64,000 bases of DNA from Agitococcus sp. (GTDB lineage Bacteria > Pseudomonadota > Gammaproteobacteria > Pseudomonadales > Moraxellaceae): contig JAUSLJ010000035.1 of assembly GCA_030646715.1 (NCBI GenBank), forward strand, positions 1 to 64,000. Direction: 5' to 3'. A program made the translations under genes and the position numbers. Under the pieces are notes generated by a model. The model saw only the letters and a list, made by a program, of their open reading frames with translations. It was not told where the DNA came from and ran no database searches. Positions 36,210 to 46,532 of this stretch are shown piece by piece. The first letter of the stretch is position 1. Each line of letters opens with the position of its first letter.

Positions 36210-36299
36210 GCAACGTGAGTTGCGATGTCCTGTTATTAAAAATTAGGCTTAACTGTTTACCTAAGCCATTGTTTCTATAGCACTGATGAGGATTGTAGC

Positions 36300-36938
36300 G
36301 TGTGGGAATTAGTTAAATCGGGTGGCTTATTAATGCTACCGTTACTGTTGGCATCGGTGTTGGCATTAGCAATTAGTTTAGAGCGGGCGTGGGCATTAAG
36401 AGCTAGTCGTGTTGCACCACCGAATTTATTGGCCGAAGTTTGGGGCTGGATTCGTAATAAACAATTAGATGCCGATAAATTACGACAATTAAAAGCCAAT
36501 TCGCCATTGGGTGAAATTTTAGCAGCGGGTTTGCTTAATTCGCGTCATGGTCGTGAAATCATGAAAGAAAGCATTGAAGAAACGGCCAACGTCGTTATTC
36601 ATCACATGGAACGTTATTTAAGCACGTTAGGCACGTTGGCGATGATTTCTCCTTTACTCGGTTTGTTGGGTACAGTCGTTGGTATTATTGAAGCCTTTAT
36701 GGCGATTAATAGTACAGGCATGGGTGACCCTGCGTTATTAGCCAGTGGTATTTCAAAAGCATTAATCACCACTGCGGGCGGTCTGTTTGTGGCTATTCCT
36801 GCCATGATTATGCACCGTTATTATCAACGCCATATCACGACAATGGCGGTGGAAATGGAACAACAAGCCATTAAATTGGTCGATATTGTCCATGGTGATC
36901 GTGAAGTGGACTTTCAAGAAACGGTTGCTGCATCATGA
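36300..36938 (+). CDS. exbB: ExbB/TolQ-type proton channel subunit
   Basis: The 212-residue protein has three membrane segments (about 8-28, 105-130 and 150-175) and the MotA/TolQ/ExbB domain with STLGTLAMISPLLGLLGTVVGIIEAF and ISKALITTAGGLFVAIPAMI. It would use proton flow to energise an outer-membrane or envelope system with the ExbD protein encoded next. It begins with GTG, with GAGG about 10 nt upstream. Its position beside msbA and lpxK rather than a tonB gene leaves its partner system open. Confidence 0.93.
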   Translation: MWELVKSGGLLMLPLLLASVLALAISLERAWALRASRVAPPNLLAEVWGWIRNKQLDADKLRQLKANSPLGEILAAGLLNSRHGREIMKESIEETANVVIHHMERYLSTLGTLAMISPLLGLLGTVVGIIEAFMAINSTGMGDPALLASGISKALITTAGGLFVAIPAMIMHRYYQRHITTMAVEMEQQAIKLVDIVHGDREVDFQETVAAS

Positions 36939-37363
36939 AGTTTCGCCGTCCTCAACCTGAAAGCCTAGAGATTAATCTCACGCCATTAATTGACTGTTTA
37001 TTGTTTTTAATCATTTTTTTAATGATTTCAACGACTTTCAATAAGTCGAGTAAATTACAAATCGTCCTGCCTGAAGCGAAGGGTGATGCCGCCAAACCAT
37101 CAAAAGCAAAATCTATTGAGATTGGTGTCAGTTCAGGCGGTGTCTATACTATTAACGGTTTAGAATTGGCAGCGAAAGACGCGAAACAATTACAAAGTGC
37201 CATCGAAAAAGCCAGTGACGGTAAACGTGATCTGCCCTTTATTATTGCGGCTGATGGCAAAGCCAGTCATCAATCGGTGATCACAGTGATGGATGTGGCA
37301 GGGCAAATGGGTTTTGTGAATCTTAGTATTAGCACTCGTTTATCCAACGAGAGTACAAAATGA
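36935..37363 (+). CDS. exbD: ExbD/TolR-type energy-transducing protein
   Basis: The 142-residue protein has one N-terminal membrane helix carrying the conserved Asp, in LTPLIDCLLFLIIFLMIS, and a periplasmic C-terminal domain. It overlaps exbB by 4 bp and the following msbA gene by 4 bp, both as ATGA, so the three are translationally coupled. Confidence 0.94.
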   Translation: MKFRRPQPESLEINLTPLIDCLLFLIIFLMISTTFNKSSKLQIVLPEAKGDAAKPSKAKSIEIGVSSGGVYTINGLELAAKDAKQLQSAIEKASDGKRDLPFIIAADGKASHQSVITVMDVAGQMGFVNLSISTRLSNESTK

Positions 37364-39117
37364 TGGTGCAAGCGTCGGGTTGGCAATCGTATAAGCGTTT
37401 ATTGTCGTACCTTAAACCCTATTGGCGATTTTTTGCTTTAGGTGTGGTTGGTTTTATTTTGAATGCGCAAACCGAATGGGCAGGCGCACAACTGATTAAG
37501 TTTGTCATTAATGCCATTCAAGAAAAAAACCAAGCCGATAAAAATCTTTTTCCGTTATTAGTGATCGGAATATTCTTTTTTCGCGGTATTGGCACGTTTA
37601 TGGGCAACTACTATTTGTCGTTAGTAGCACGTAATGTCGTTTATACCTTGCGTAAAGAGTTGTTTGCCAAGTTGTTGGTATTACCGAATCATTATTATCA
37701 TTTGCATTCGGCTGGCCATTTGAGTGCGAAGTTGATTTATGATGTTGAACAAGTCACAGGCGCAGCCTCCGAAGCTCTAAAAACCTTAGTGCGCGAAGGT
37801 TTTGTTGTTATTGGTTTGTTGGGTTATTTGTTTTATACCAACTGGCGCTTGTCGATTTCTTTATTGATTGTTGGCCCTCTTGTTGCAATCTTAGTGAAAG
37901 TTGCCAGCAAACGTTTAAGAAAGTTATCCCATAAAGTTCAACATTCTATGGGTGATGTTAGCCATATTGTCAATGAAACTATCAATGGTTTTGCGGTGGT
38001 TAAAAGTTATGGTGGCCAAGAATTTGAGCGTCAGCGTTTTGAAAAAGCCTCGCAAGAAAATTTAAAACAAAGTATGAAAATAGTCATCACCTCGTCCATC
38101 AATACGCCTTTAGTGCAGTTTTTAATGGCGATGGCGATGGGCTGTGTTGTTTGGTTGGCGTTACAACCGCATATTTTGGGTGATGTCTCCGCAGGCGGTT
38201 TTGTCGCTTATATTACGGCGGCAGGTTTGTTATCTAAACCTGTGCGTTCACTCACCGATGTCAATGAAAAAATTCAACGTGGTATTGCCGCAGCGCAATC
38301 GGTATTTGATTTATTAGATACCGAAGTCGAAGAAGATAACGGTCAATATACGGTTGAGCGTGCACAAGGCAATATCGACATTAAAAATTTATCGTTTAGC
38401 TATCCGACTGGTGAAGAAGTTTTACATAACATCAATTTGACCATTAAAGCAGGGCAAACGGTGGCTTTAGTTGGGCGTTCGGGTTCAGGTAAAAGTACCT
38501 TAGTCAGTTTGTTGCCGCGTTTTTATGATGTTACAGAAGGGCAAATTTTGTTAGATGGTCATGCGCTTTCTGACTACATCTTAGCGAATTTACGCGAGCA
38601 AATGGCGAGTGTCAGTCAAAAAGTGGTGTTATTTGATAATACCATTCAACATAACATTGCTTATGGTAGCTTGAGTAGCAAATCGTTTGTCGAGATTGAA
38701 GCCGCGGCAAAAGCTGCTTATGCCCATGAGTTTATTGATAAGTTACCCGAAACCTATCAAACGCGTGTCGGTCAAGATGGTACTCAGTTATCAGGTGGTC
38801 AGCGTCAGCGTTTAGCAATTGCCCGTGCTTTACTAAAAGATGCACCGATTTTAATTTTAGATGAAGCGACATCTGCACTCGATAACGAATCTGAATTTTA
38901 TATTCAAGAAGCTTTAGAAACGGTCATGAAAAACCGTACGACTTTAGTTATCGCTCATCGGTTATCAACCATTGAAAAAGCCGATATGATTGTCGTTTTA
39001 GAAGCGGGTCGTATTGTTGAAACGGGGACACACACGGAGTTATTGGCGAAGGGCAGTACCTATGCGCAGCTACATAGTCGTCAATTTGAAGATGATAGTG
39101 ACGCACATACAGGCTGA
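37360..39117 (+). CDS. msbA: MsbA, lipid A-core flippase (ABC exporter)
   Basis: The 585-residue half-transporter has a six-helix membrane domain (about 20-310) and a nucleotide-binding domain with Walker A GRSGSGKST, signature LSGGQRQRLAIARALL and Walker B ILILDEATSALD. It flips lipid A-core across the inner membrane. Its place directly before lpxK supports MsbA over a drug exporter. Two ATG codons (37360, 37363) are possible starts. Confidence 0.93.
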   Translation: MMVQASGWQSYKRLLSYLKPYWRFFALGVVGFILNAQTEWAGAQLIKFVINAIQEKNQADKNLFPLLVIGIFFFRGIGTFMGNYYLSLVARNVVYTLRKELFAKLLVLPNHYYHLHSAGHLSAKLIYDVEQVTGAASEALKTLVREGFVVIGLLGYLFYTNWRLSISLLIVGPLVAILVKVASKRLRKLSHKVQHSMGDVSHIVNETINGFAVVKSYGGQEFERQRFEKASQENLKQSMKIVITSSINTPLVQFLMAMAMGCVVWLALQPHILGDVSAGGFVAYITAAGLLSKPVRSLTDVNEKIQRGIAAAQSVFDLLDTEVEEDNGQYTVERAQGNIDIKNLSFSYPTGEEVLHNINLTIKAGQTVALVGRSGSGKSTLVSLLPRFYDVTEGQILLDGHALSDYILANLREQMASVSQKVVLFDNTIQHNIAYGSLSSKSFVEIEAAAKAAYAHEFIDKLPETYQTRVGQDGTQLSGGQRQRLAIARALLKDAPILILDEATSALDNESEFYIQEALETVMKNRTTLVIAHRLSTIEKADMIVVLEAGRIVETGTHTELLAKGSTYAQLHSRQFEDDSDAHTG

Positions 39118-39134
39118 GTTCATGAGAGCTAACC

Positions 39135-40151
39135 ATGAGTGAGAAGCTGGTTAAAGCATGGTATCACGGCCATTGGGCATTGATGTTGCTTGCGCCCTTA
39201 GCGTGGTTGTATCGTTTAATTACGGCTGTTCGCGGATTTTGTTATAGGCGTGGTTGGTTTTCGGTAGCGGTTTTTCCTTTACCTGTGATTGTGGTCGGTA
39301 ATATTACCGTTGGTGGTACAGGAAAAACGCCATTAACCTTAGCCTTGGTGAAACATTTACAAGCGCAAGGTTTTAAACCCGCGATTGTCAGTCGTGGTTA
39401 TGGTGGGCAGACGCAGTATCCCGCGTTAGTAACGGCAACAAGCCAAGCTTCTGAAGTGGGTGATGAACCGTTATTTATGTTTCAACAAACACAAGTGCCT
39501 GTGGTTGTTGCCCCTAAACGTGCACAAGCAGTGGCTAGGTTGGTGCAACAGAATAATTGTGATGTCGTGTTATGCGATGATGGTTTGCAACATTATGCTT
39601 TAGCACGCGATATGGAAATAGTGGTTATTGATGCCGAACGTGGTTTAGGTAATGGACAATTATTACCGCAAGGGCCACTCCGAGAAAATAAAGAGCGATT
39701 AACGACGGTTGATTTTATTGTCATCAATGGCAAGGGCTCGTATCACTGTCCACAATCGCATTTTGACATGGCTTTAGAACCTGATGATTGGCTAATGGTA
39801 GCGAATACTAATCAGGGTATTGCACCCAAACCACCACAAAAGGTTCATGCGGTAGCAGGTATTGGTAACCCAGCGCGGTTTTTTGCCGCTTTAGAGCAGC
39901 AAGGTTTTCAGGTGATTGCTCATGCTTTTCCCGATCATCATGCTTTTCAGCTGAGTGATTTAACATTTGGTGATGATTTACCGATTGTTATGACGGCGAA
40001 AGATGCCGTGAAATGTGTGTCATTTCCATTAACGAATGTTTGGCAAGTGCCTGTCGTTGCTACACTGTCAGACTCGTTTTATGAACAATTTGATCAGAAA
40101 TTAGCGGCTGTTCGTCAGCGTAAAAATTTAATCACGTCTCTTATTGAGTAG
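39135..40151 (+). CDS. lpxK: LpxK, tetraacyldisaccharide 4'-kinase
   Basis: The 338-residue enzyme phosphorylates the lipid A disaccharide at the 4' position. It has a hydrophobic N-terminal helix (about 12-35) and the P-loop VGNITVGGTGKTPLT. The order msbA-lpxK is that of E. coli. It is in the same operon as msbA (17 bp apart) and is followed by a Trm112-like gene after 6 bp. Confidence 0.96.
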   Translation: MSEKLVKAWYHGHWALMLLAPLAWLYRLITAVRGFCYRRGWFSVAVFPLPVIVVGNITVGGTGKTPLTLALVKHLQAQGFKPAIVSRGYGGQTQYPALVTATSQASEVGDEPLFMFQQTQVPVVVAPKRAQAVARLVQQNNCDVVLCDDGLQHYALARDMEIVVIDAERGLGNGQLLPQGPLRENKERLTTVDFIVINGKGSYHCPQSHFDMALEPDDWLMVANTNQGIAPKPPQKVHAVAGIGNPARFFAALEQQGFQVIAHAFPDHHAFQLSDLTFGDDLPIVMTAKDAVKCVSFPLTNVWQVPVVATLSDSFYEQFDQKLAAVRQRKNLITSLIE

Positions 40152-40157
40152 AAGTGT

Positions 40158-40343
40158 ATGTTAGATAAAAAATTATTAGCGATTTTAGTGTGCCCGATTT
40201 GTAAAAGTAATTTGGAGTACCATCCCCAACAGCAAGAGCTTATTTGTCGGGCAGATAGTTTAGCTTTCCCCATTCGTGATGACATTCCTGTGATGTTAGA
40301 AAATGAAGCTAGACATTTAACCCTAGACGAAAAATTAGGATAA
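40158..40343 (+). CDS. Trm112/YcaR-family small protein
   Basis: The 61-residue protein begins [20 protein letters not shown]. Two of the usual four zinc cysteines are present in CPIC, and the C-terminal pair is reduced, with one Cys in [22 protein letters not shown] is the standard family ending. Such genes sit between lpxK and kdsB in many gammaproteobacteria; the exact role is not established. Confidence 0.92.
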   Translation: MLDKKLLAILVCPICKSNLEYHPQQQELICRADSLAFPIRDDIPVMLENEARHLTLDEKLG

Positions 40344-40346
40344 GCC

Positions 40347-41120
40347 ATGACTGCCTTTAAAGTCGTTATTCCTGCCCGTTATGGTTCGAGTCGTTTACCT
40401 GCTAAACCGTTATTGGATATTGCAGGTAAACCAATGGTCGCTCATGTTTATCAGCGAGCATTACTCAGTGATGCGCAACAAGTGGTGATTGCCACTGATG
40501 ATGAACGAATTTTTAATGTTGCCAAAGAATTAGGTGCGACGGTAGTAATGACTTCGACGGAGCATCCTTCAGGTACAGACCGTTTGCAAGAGGTCGCGCA
40601 AAAGATGGGCTGGGCCAGTGACGATATTATTGTCAATGTCCAAGGTGATGAGCCGTTGATTCCGCATGTAGTCATTAATCAAGTGGCAGCTAATTTAGCG
40701 GCACATCCGCAAGCAGGTATCGCGACTTTAGCTGAACCATTGCAAGACCTTGGCCAATTGACCAATCCTAATATCGTCAAGTTGGTTCGCGATTATCAAA
40801 ATATGGCAATGTATTTTAGCCGTGCGCCTATGCCGTGGGCGCGCGATGCTTTTGCCGAGGCAATTACCTCATTGCCTGTTCCCGAATTATATTTGCGGCA
40901 CTTAGGTATTTATGCTTACCGTGTCAGTTTTTTAAATGCCTATGTGCAATGGCCTCCAGCGTTACTGGAGCAAGTTGAAGCCTTAGAGCAATTACGCGCT
41001 TTATATTACGGTGTAAAAATTCACGTTGATTTAGCAGCGGTGAATTTACCTGCAGGGGTGGACACGCTCGCCGACTTAGAACGTGTGCGCCAACTTTTTG
41101 CCCAAGGATTAACAGACTAA
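40347..41120 (+). CDS. kdsB: KdsB, CMP-KDO synthetase (3-deoxy-manno-octulosonate cytidylyltransferase)
   Basis: The 257-residue enzyme activates KDO for the LPS inner core. The motifs [17 protein letters not shown] and [12 protein letters not shown] are characteristic, and [13 protein letters not shown] marks the sugar-acid site. The gene starts 3 bp after the Trm112-like gene and its stop overlaps the next ATG (TAATG), so it is part of the same operon. Confidence 0.97.
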   Translation: MTAFKVVIPARYGSSRLPAKPLLDIAGKPMVAHVYQRALLSDAQQVVIATDDERIFNVAKELGATVVMTSTEHPSGTDRLQEVAQKMGWASDDIIVNVQGDEPLIPHVVINQVAANLAAHPQAGIATLAEPLQDLGQLTNPNIVKLVRDYQNMAMYFSRAPMPWARDAFAEAITSLPVPELYLRHLGIYAYRVSFLNAYVQWPPALLEQVEALEQLRALYYGVKIHVDLAAVNLPAGVDTLADLERVRQLFAQGLTD

Positions 41121-41626
41121 TGTCGGAAAAAATTAAAGTATTATTCGTTTGCTTAGGCAATATTTGTCGTTCGCCCACCGCTGAAGGCGTGTTTAGAACG
41201 ATGGTCGAAAAATCGGGCTGGCAAGATGTTTTCCACATTGATTCCGCAGGTACAGCTGCTTATTACGTGGGCGAGCCGCCTGACCGTCGGGCGCAAAAAC
41301 AAGCAAAAGCGCGAGGTTATGATTTATCAAAATTACGCGCTCGGTTTATTTCGCCACAAGATTTTAAAAAGTTTGATTATGTGTTGGTGATGGACAAACA
41401 TAATTTTGGCGAAATGGAAAAAGTTCAAAAATACTGTAAAGATGCGACAGCTAAGCTGCAATTATTTTTGGATTATCATCCCGATAAAAAAGGCCAAGAA
41501 GTTCCCGATCCTTATAGTGGTGGTGAAAATGATTTTGAAGCGGTACTTGATTTAGTGGAGGTTGCAGCGGCTAATTTACTGAAAACTTTGTTGGCAGAAA
41601 AAGGGCTGACCAATTGTGCTTGTTAG
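41120..41626 (+). CDS. low-molecular-weight protein-tyrosine phosphatase
   Basis: The 168-residue cytoplasmic phosphatase has the P-loop CLGNICRSPTAEG with nucleophile C11 and R17, and the general acid Asp in VPDPYSGG. Such enzymes dephosphorylate tyrosine kinases involved in polysaccharide export or are of unknown substrate. No BY-kinase or capsule gene is in the window. The neighbour order kdsB-PTPase-murB matches Pseudomonas. Confidence 0.94.
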   Translation: MSEKIKVLFVCLGNICRSPTAEGVFRTMVEKSGWQDVFHIDSAGTAAYYVGEPPDRRAQKQAKARGYDLSKLRARFISPQDFKKFDYVLVMDKHNFGEMEKVQKYCKDATAKLQLFLDYHPDKKGQEVPDPYSGGENDFEAVLDLVEVAAANLLKTLLAEKGLTNCAC

Positions 41627-41639
41627 GTCTTAATCAGTT

Positions 41640-42650
41640 ATGTTTCTAGAAAACGCCTCGTTACAAGCGCGCAATACCTTTGCCATTGCCGCAAACAGTC
41701 GCTTTTTGGCTGAGGTGACAACATCTGCGCAGCTTATCGATTTATTACATACCGTCACTGCCAAAAATCTGCCTGTTTTAGTGCTAGGTGGTGGTAGTAA
41801 TATTGTTTTAAGTCAAGACGTTGCGGGTCTTGTTATTTGCCCAAAGCTCATGGGCATTCGCTGTCTAGAAGACCAAAATGATACGGTGATTATTGAAGCT
41901 GCCGCAGGTGAGAATTGGCATGATTTTGTGCAGTATTGCCTTGCACAAGGCTGGTATGGGTTAGAAAACTTGTCATTAATCCCTGGCACAGTCGGCGCAG
42001 CACCGATCCAAAACATTGGTGCTTATGGTGTCGAAATTAAAGACTGTTTTCATAGTCTAACGGCAGTTGCGCGACAAACTGGTATAGCACGTGAGTTTTC
42101 ATTGTCGGACTGCCTGTTTGGATATCGTGATAGTGTTTTTAAACAAGCATTAAAAGATGCCTATATTATTACCCATGTCCGTTTTCAATTATCCAAAAAG
42201 GCAACGGTCAAACTGCAATATGGTGATATTGCTGCCGAATTGGCGCAACAGCATATCCACTCACCATTGCCTGTGGATGTTGCTCGTGCCGTTATTCGTA
42301 TTCGCCAACGTAAATTGCCTGACCCTGCCAAGATTGGTAATGCGGGGAGTTTTTTTAAAAACCCAGTTATTCCTCAAGCACTATTTAGTGATTTAAAACA
42401 TCAATATCCGAATATCGTTGCCTATCCTCAAGGTGAGCAGGTCAAACTCGCCGCTGGTTGGTTAATTGAGCAAACAGGTTGGAAAGGGCGGACGTTGGGT
42501 AAAGCTGGTGTTTATGAAAAACAAGCTCTGGTACTAGTGAATCGGGGTGGAGCACAAGGCAAAGATGTTTTAGCTTTGGCTCATGCCATTCAACGTGATG
42601 TATTGGCGAAGTTTGGTGTGAGTTTAGAGATAGAAGCCAATATTATTTGA
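41640..42650 (+). CDS. murB: UDP-N-acetylenolpyruvoylglucosamine reductase
   Basis: The 336-residue FAD enzyme reduces UDP-GlcNAc-enolpyruvate to UDP-MurNAc in peptidoglycan synthesis. The FAD-binding segment VLGGGSNIVLSQD and the substrate-side motifs NLSLIPGTVGAAPIQNIGAY and GNAGSFFKNPV (with catalytic Ser) are complete, and length fits the E. coli-type (type I) family. It ends the eight-gene run from exbB and is followed by a strong terminator. Confidence 0.97.
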   Translation: MFLENASLQARNTFAIAANSRFLAEVTTSAQLIDLLHTVTAKNLPVLVLGGGSNIVLSQDVAGLVICPKLMGIRCLEDQNDTVIIEAAAGENWHDFVQYCLAQGWYGLENLSLIPGTVGAAPIQNIGAYGVEIKDCFHSLTAVARQTGIAREFSLSDCLFGYRDSVFKQALKDAYIITHVRFQLSKKATVKLQYGDIAAELAQQHIHSPLPVDVARAVIRIRQRKLPDPAKIGNAGSFFKNPVIPQALFSDLKHQYPNIVAYPQGEQVKLAAGWLIEQTGWKGRTLGKAGVYEKQALVLVNRGGAQGKDVLALAHAIQRDVLAKFGVSLEIEANII

Positions 42651-42674
42651 ACTACAAAGAAAGTTACGAGCATA

Positions 42675-42712
42675 AAAAAGCCCCTGTTGGCATTCACCAA
42701 CAGGGGCTTTTT
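42675..42712. terminator. bidirectional rho-independent terminator (murB/rne)
   Basis: A 16-bp perfect stem, AAAAAGCCCCTGTTGG (42675-42690) with CCAACAGGGGCTTTTT (42697-42712), encloses CATTCA. A and T runs on either side allow use by both convergent genes. Confidence 0.95.
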
Positions 42713-42722
42713 ACTTTGGCGA

Positions 42723-45700
42723 TTATGCCTTAGCTTCTTCTGCTTGTGCTAATGACGCAGCAATGGCTTTTTGTTGCTTCTCCGCTAAGAAGAAAGCAGC
42801 AATCACTTCTGCGCCAGTGACGGGTTTTTCATCAGGCAAGAAGGCACTGATATATTCACCCACCGTTTTCCATGTTGCCGAAGGCATAACCATTGGCTCA
42901 GTAGCAACAACAGGTGTTGCCGCAGCTTTAGTGGCACGTTTCGCTTTGACAGGTGCTTCAACCGCAACAATCTCGGCTTCCAGCGCAATGCTTTCCTCGA
43001 CGACTGGGGCAGTGGCTTCAATGCTAGCTGTTTCTACAGTTGCAGTTTCAACTTCGGTTGTAGTGGTTTCAGCTTCTGCAATAACAGGAGTCATTTCTTC
43101 GGCTAAGGCTTCTACTACTGGAATTTCGGCAACTACGTCTGACGTTGTTTCTACTTCGCTAGGCGCAGTTTCTTCAATTACAGGTGCTTGTGCCGCTGCT
43201 TCGGCGGCGGCAATAGCCGCACGCTCAGCTTCTTCACGCGCATTTTGCTCGGCAATGACCTGTTCTGCGGCTTCGCGTGCTGCTTGTTCAGCAGCGGCTT
43301 TTTCACGACGACGACGCTCGCGAGGATCGTTAGCAGCGCGAACAGGCTCAGCAGGAATCGCAGGAGTTTCTTCAACCACTGGCGCAACAACAACTTCTTC
43401 TACAGGCACTTCTTCAGCGACAGCTTCCGCAATCGGTGTTGGCTCTGCGGCAGTTTCAATCGTCGCGGCAACAGGCGTTTCAGCAACTACCACTTCAGGA
43501 GCATCAACAGTAGTTGTTGTCGCTTCAATAACAGGCGCAATTGTATCAACAACAGGTGTATCGTTTGTCATGACTTCTTGCATTGCCGCTTGACTGACTT
43601 CGCTTTCAACTTGAGCGATAAAGTCTTGGACAACATCAGAAACAACTACACTTTCTGATTCAGCAAGGCCAGTAATGGGTTGCTCAACTAACACTTGTGG
43701 ATCACGTTCACGCGGTGGACGTTGACGACGATTAAAGCCATGACCTCCTTGACGGTCACGACGTGGACGACGTTGTTGGTCTTCACCACCAAACTCAGGC
43801 GCAGGCTGTTGACTGTCCATCGACACATTAGATACTTCGTTCATTTCTGGACGTGGTTGACGTGGCTCACGCGCGGGTCGTGGTTCACGTTGCGGCCGCG
43901 GTGCTGGCTCTTGGCGATCCTGCTGAGGTACACGCGGTTCACGAACATCACGAGTTTCGTTGTTACGGAAGTCATTTTCTGGACGTGGTTGGCGTGGTTC
44001 ACGTTGTGGACGTGGCTCACGAGCTTCGTTGTTACGGAAGTCATTTTCTGGGCGTGGCTGACGTGGTTCACGTTGTGGACGTGAGTCACGCGCTTGATAG
44101 TCGCCATCTTGACGTTGTGGGCGTGGTTCACGCGCTGGACGTGCTTCACGAACAGGGGCAACAGGTTCAGGAGTAACTTCAATCACGGGGCTCGGTTGTA
44201 GCTTGCTTTCAATTTCGTTGGCGGCTTGATGTGAACCACCAAATAAATTGCTAAACCACGCAAAAAAGCCTTTTTGATTATCCGCACTCACTGCTTTCTG
44301 GCTGTCGTCTTTAGCAATAACATTAACATTGGCTACCGTAGGTACAGCAGCGTTGCCTCTTTGCGCAGGTGCTTGAGTATCAGGCTGTGTCATTTTTACT
44401 GCGGCTTCTTGGCGACGCACTGCTGGTTTTTCTTCACGATTGTACAAACCATTGTCTTCATGCACAGGTCTGAAGTTTTCGACTTGTTGGAAAGACGCGG
44501 GCGGTTCGTGATCATCTTCCATTTGGTCGTCACGAACACGCGACACTTCGTAATGTGGCGTATCTAAATGCGGATTCGGCAGGATGATGATACGCACACC
44601 ACTACGCGCTTCTAAGGCAGTAATGGCCGCACGTTTTTCATTCAACAAGAATGTCGCCACAGTGACAGGGACTTGGGCGTGAATTTCAGCGGTGCGGTCT
44701 TTCAGAACTTCTTCTTCCATGACGCGCATAATGGATAACGCTAGTGAACGCACATCGCGAATCACACCCGTACCATTACAACGTGGGCAAACCAAACCAC
44801 TGGTTTCTTCCAAAGAAGGGCGCAGACGTTGACGAGATAATTCTAATAAGCCAAAACGAGAAATACGGCCAATTTGTACCCGCGCTCTGTCCATCGACAA
44901 AGAATCACGGAGTTTGTCTTCGACCATACGTTGGTGTTTTGGCGGAGTCATATCAATAAAGTCAATGACGATTAATCCACCAATATCACGCAAACGGATT
45001 TGACGAGCGATTTCTTCTGCGGCTTCCATATTGGTATTAAGCGCAGTTTCTTCGATGTCACTACCTTTAGTCGAACGTGAGGAATTGATATCAATCGACA
45101 CTAGGGCTTCTGTTGGGTCGATAACAATCGAACCACCTGACGGTAATTTTACTTCACGTTGATAAGCGGTTTCGATTTGGCTTTCAATTTGGTAACGATT
45201 AAACAAGGGTACAGAATCACGATACAATTTGATTTTGCTTTGATAGTGCGGCATGACTTGGCGGACAAACTCAATCGCTTGGTTATATGCCGCTTCGCTA
45301 TCAATTAACACTTCGCTAATATCATCACGCAAATAATCACGAATGGCGCGAATAATGACATTGGATTCTTGATAAATCAGGAAGGGAGCGGCGTTGTTGG
45401 ATGCTTGAGTAATCGACTTCCACAGGGTCAGTAGATAATCTAAATCCCACTGTAATTCTTCCGGGCTACGACCTAAGCCCGCAGTACGGACAATCACACC
45501 CATATCGGAAGGGATGCTAATGGAGTTTAAGGCTTCTTTTAATTCTTCACGTTCTTCGCCTTCAATACGACGAGAGATGCCGCCAGCACGCGGGTTATTC
45601 GGCATTAACACCAAATAACGGCCAGCCAAAGAAATAAATGTCGATAAAGCTGCGCCTTTATTACCACGTTCTTCTTTTTCGACTTGGAGGATAATTTCTT

Positions 45701-45992
45701 GGCCTTCTTGAATGGCATCACGAACAGTGACACGGCCAACATCACGAGGATTACGATTGAAATATTCACGCGCGATTTCTTTTAACGGTAAAAAACCATG
45801 ACGGTCAGCACCAAAGTCAACAAATGCGGCTTCTAAGCTAGGTTCGACGCGAGTGACACGGCCTTTATAAATATTGGCTTTTTTCTGGACTCGGGAGTGA
45901 TGTTCTAAGTCAAAGTCATATAAACGTTGACCATCGACGAGGGCGACGCGCGTTTCTTCAGCATGCGTCGCATTGATTAACATACGTTTCAT
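42723..45992 (-). CDS. rne: RNase E, endoribonuclease and degradosome scaffold
   Basis: The 1089-residue enzyme starts mRNA decay and rRNA/tRNA maturation. The N-terminal catalytic half has the S1 domain (about 38-120), the metal-binding acids D301 (DINSS) and D344 (VIDFIDM), and the Zn-link CPRCNGTG (C402, C405) that joins dimers. The C-terminal half is disordered, Arg/Pro-rich, then Glu/Ala/Thr-rich, and ends in a short Ala/Glu helix. An Arg-rich stretch near 610-770 includes two 23-residue tandem repeats (DNA 43961-44098). It should bind RNA and partners such as helicase. The gene has a long leader with a hairpin over its start. Confidence 0.97.
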   Translation of the reverse strand: MKRMLINATHAEETRVALVDGQRLYDFDLEHHSRVQKKANIYKGRVTRVEPSLEAAFVDFGADRHGFLPLKEIAREYFNRNPRDVGRVTVRDAIQEGQEIILQVEKEERGNKGAALSTFISLAGRYLVLMPNNPRAGGISRRIEGEEREELKEALNSISIPSDMGVIVRTAGLGRSPEELQWDLDYLLTLWKSITQASNNAAPFLIYQESNVIIRAIRDYLRDDISEVLIDSEAAYNQAIEFVRQVMPHYQSKIKLYRDSVPLFNRYQIESQIETAYQREVKLPSGGSIVIDPTEALVSIDINSSRSTKGSDIEETALNTNMEAAEEIARQIRLRDIGGLIVIDFIDMTPPKHQRMVEDKLRDSLSMDRARVQIGRISRFGLLELSRQRLRPSLEETSGLVCPRCNGTGVIRDVRSLALSIMRVMEEEVLKDRTAEIHAQVPVTVATFLLNEKRAAITALEARSGVRIIILPNPHLDTPHYEVSRVRDDQMEDDHEPPASFQQVENFRPVHEDNGLYNREEKPAVRRQEAAVKMTQPDTQAPAQRGNAAVPTVANVNVIAKDDSQKAVSADNQKGFFAWFSNLFGGSHQAANEIESKLQPSPVIEVTPEPVAPVREARPAREPRPQRQDGDYQARDSRPQREPRQPRPENDFRNNEAREPRPQREPRQPRPENDFRNNETRDVREPRVPQQDRQEPAPRPQREPRPAREPRQPRPEMNEVSNVSMDSQQPAPEFGGEDQQRRPRRDRQGGHGFNRRQRPPRERDPQVLVEQPITGLAESESVVVSDVVQDFIAQVESEVSQAAMQEVMTNDTPVVDTIAPVIEATTTTVDAPEVVVAETPVAATIETAAEPTPIAEAVAEEVPVEEVVVAPVVEETPAIPAEPVRAANDPRERRRREKAAAEQAAREAAEQVIAEQNAREEAERAAIAAAEAAAQAPVIEETAPSEVETTSDVVAEIPVVEALAEEMTPVIAEAETTTTEVETATVETASIEATAPVVEESIALEAEIVAVEAPVKAKRATKAAATPVVATEPMVMPSATWKTVGEYISAFLPDEKPVTGAEVIAAFFLAEKQQKAIAASLAQAEEAKA

Positions 45993-46532
45993 TAATTGTT
46001 GTCACCTAAATAGTGACACACGCGTACAGAACATTGAGAAACGACGGCCTATTTGTCGGCCACCCAAACGGCAGGGTTTGGGCAAAAAATAAGTTTGGGC
46101 GTGAGTCCGTATGAGACTGTACGCAAAAGTAAACCCGATGGGGGATTACTCAAAAATTCGTTTCAAACTGTCCATGACGGATGTGTCAATGGAGTAATGC
46201 AGCCGAAGCCGCGTATTTTCTGGTGCTATGGGCGCGTTATAAAAGTCTTGGACTGCTGTAATGTATTTACTACAGTCGTTAAATCATTATCCGCTTCATA
46301 AAAGCCCGTACAAGCACCGTGTTTGCCTATATAATCCGCTCGCCATTTGCTAACACTTCGACAGTTAAAGTTCGAGGCTGTTAGACTTCACAACGCGAAC
46401 GGTTGGCTGACGGGACTATATCAGACTCCGCGCAAAGCTCACACATTTTTTATGCGAGTCACTCGTATAAGTTTATGATTGTTTGCTAGTTAGTCACCAT
46501 CTTCTTTAATTTGACCAAGATTTGCATAATTT
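45993..46532. other. long rne leader / divergent rluC promoter region
   Basis: These 540 bp hold no credible gene. On the minus strand the rne leader can fold at least two hairpins near the start codon: 46000-46018, and CCCAAAC at 46063-46069 with GTTTGGG at 46076-46082. A TATAAT at 46330-46335 (plus strand) with a poor -35 (CGTACA at 46307) could be a promoter for rluC. Long 5' leaders are usual for rne, where RNase E controls its own mRNA. Confidence 0.5.
46000..46018 (-). promoter_or_regulatory. hairpin over the rne ribosome binding site
   Basis: On the mRNA, TGTCAC pairs with GTGACA around TATTTAG. The presumed Shine-Dalgarno AGGTGA (complement of 46002-46007) starts in the loop and continues into the 3' stem, 9 nt before the rne ATG. 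The fold would partly hide the ribosome binding site. Role inferred. Confidence 0.5.

Noticed and set aside
42763-43593. A 276-codon plus-strand frame
   Set aside because: It lies wholly antisense to the Ala/Glu/Val-rich rne tail; its Ser/Ala/Thr-rich product is the expected shadow of that low-complexity coding.
43840-44110. Repeat cluster that could look like a small CRISPR array
   Set aside because: The units are coding repeats within rne with a 69-bp period and no unique spacers.
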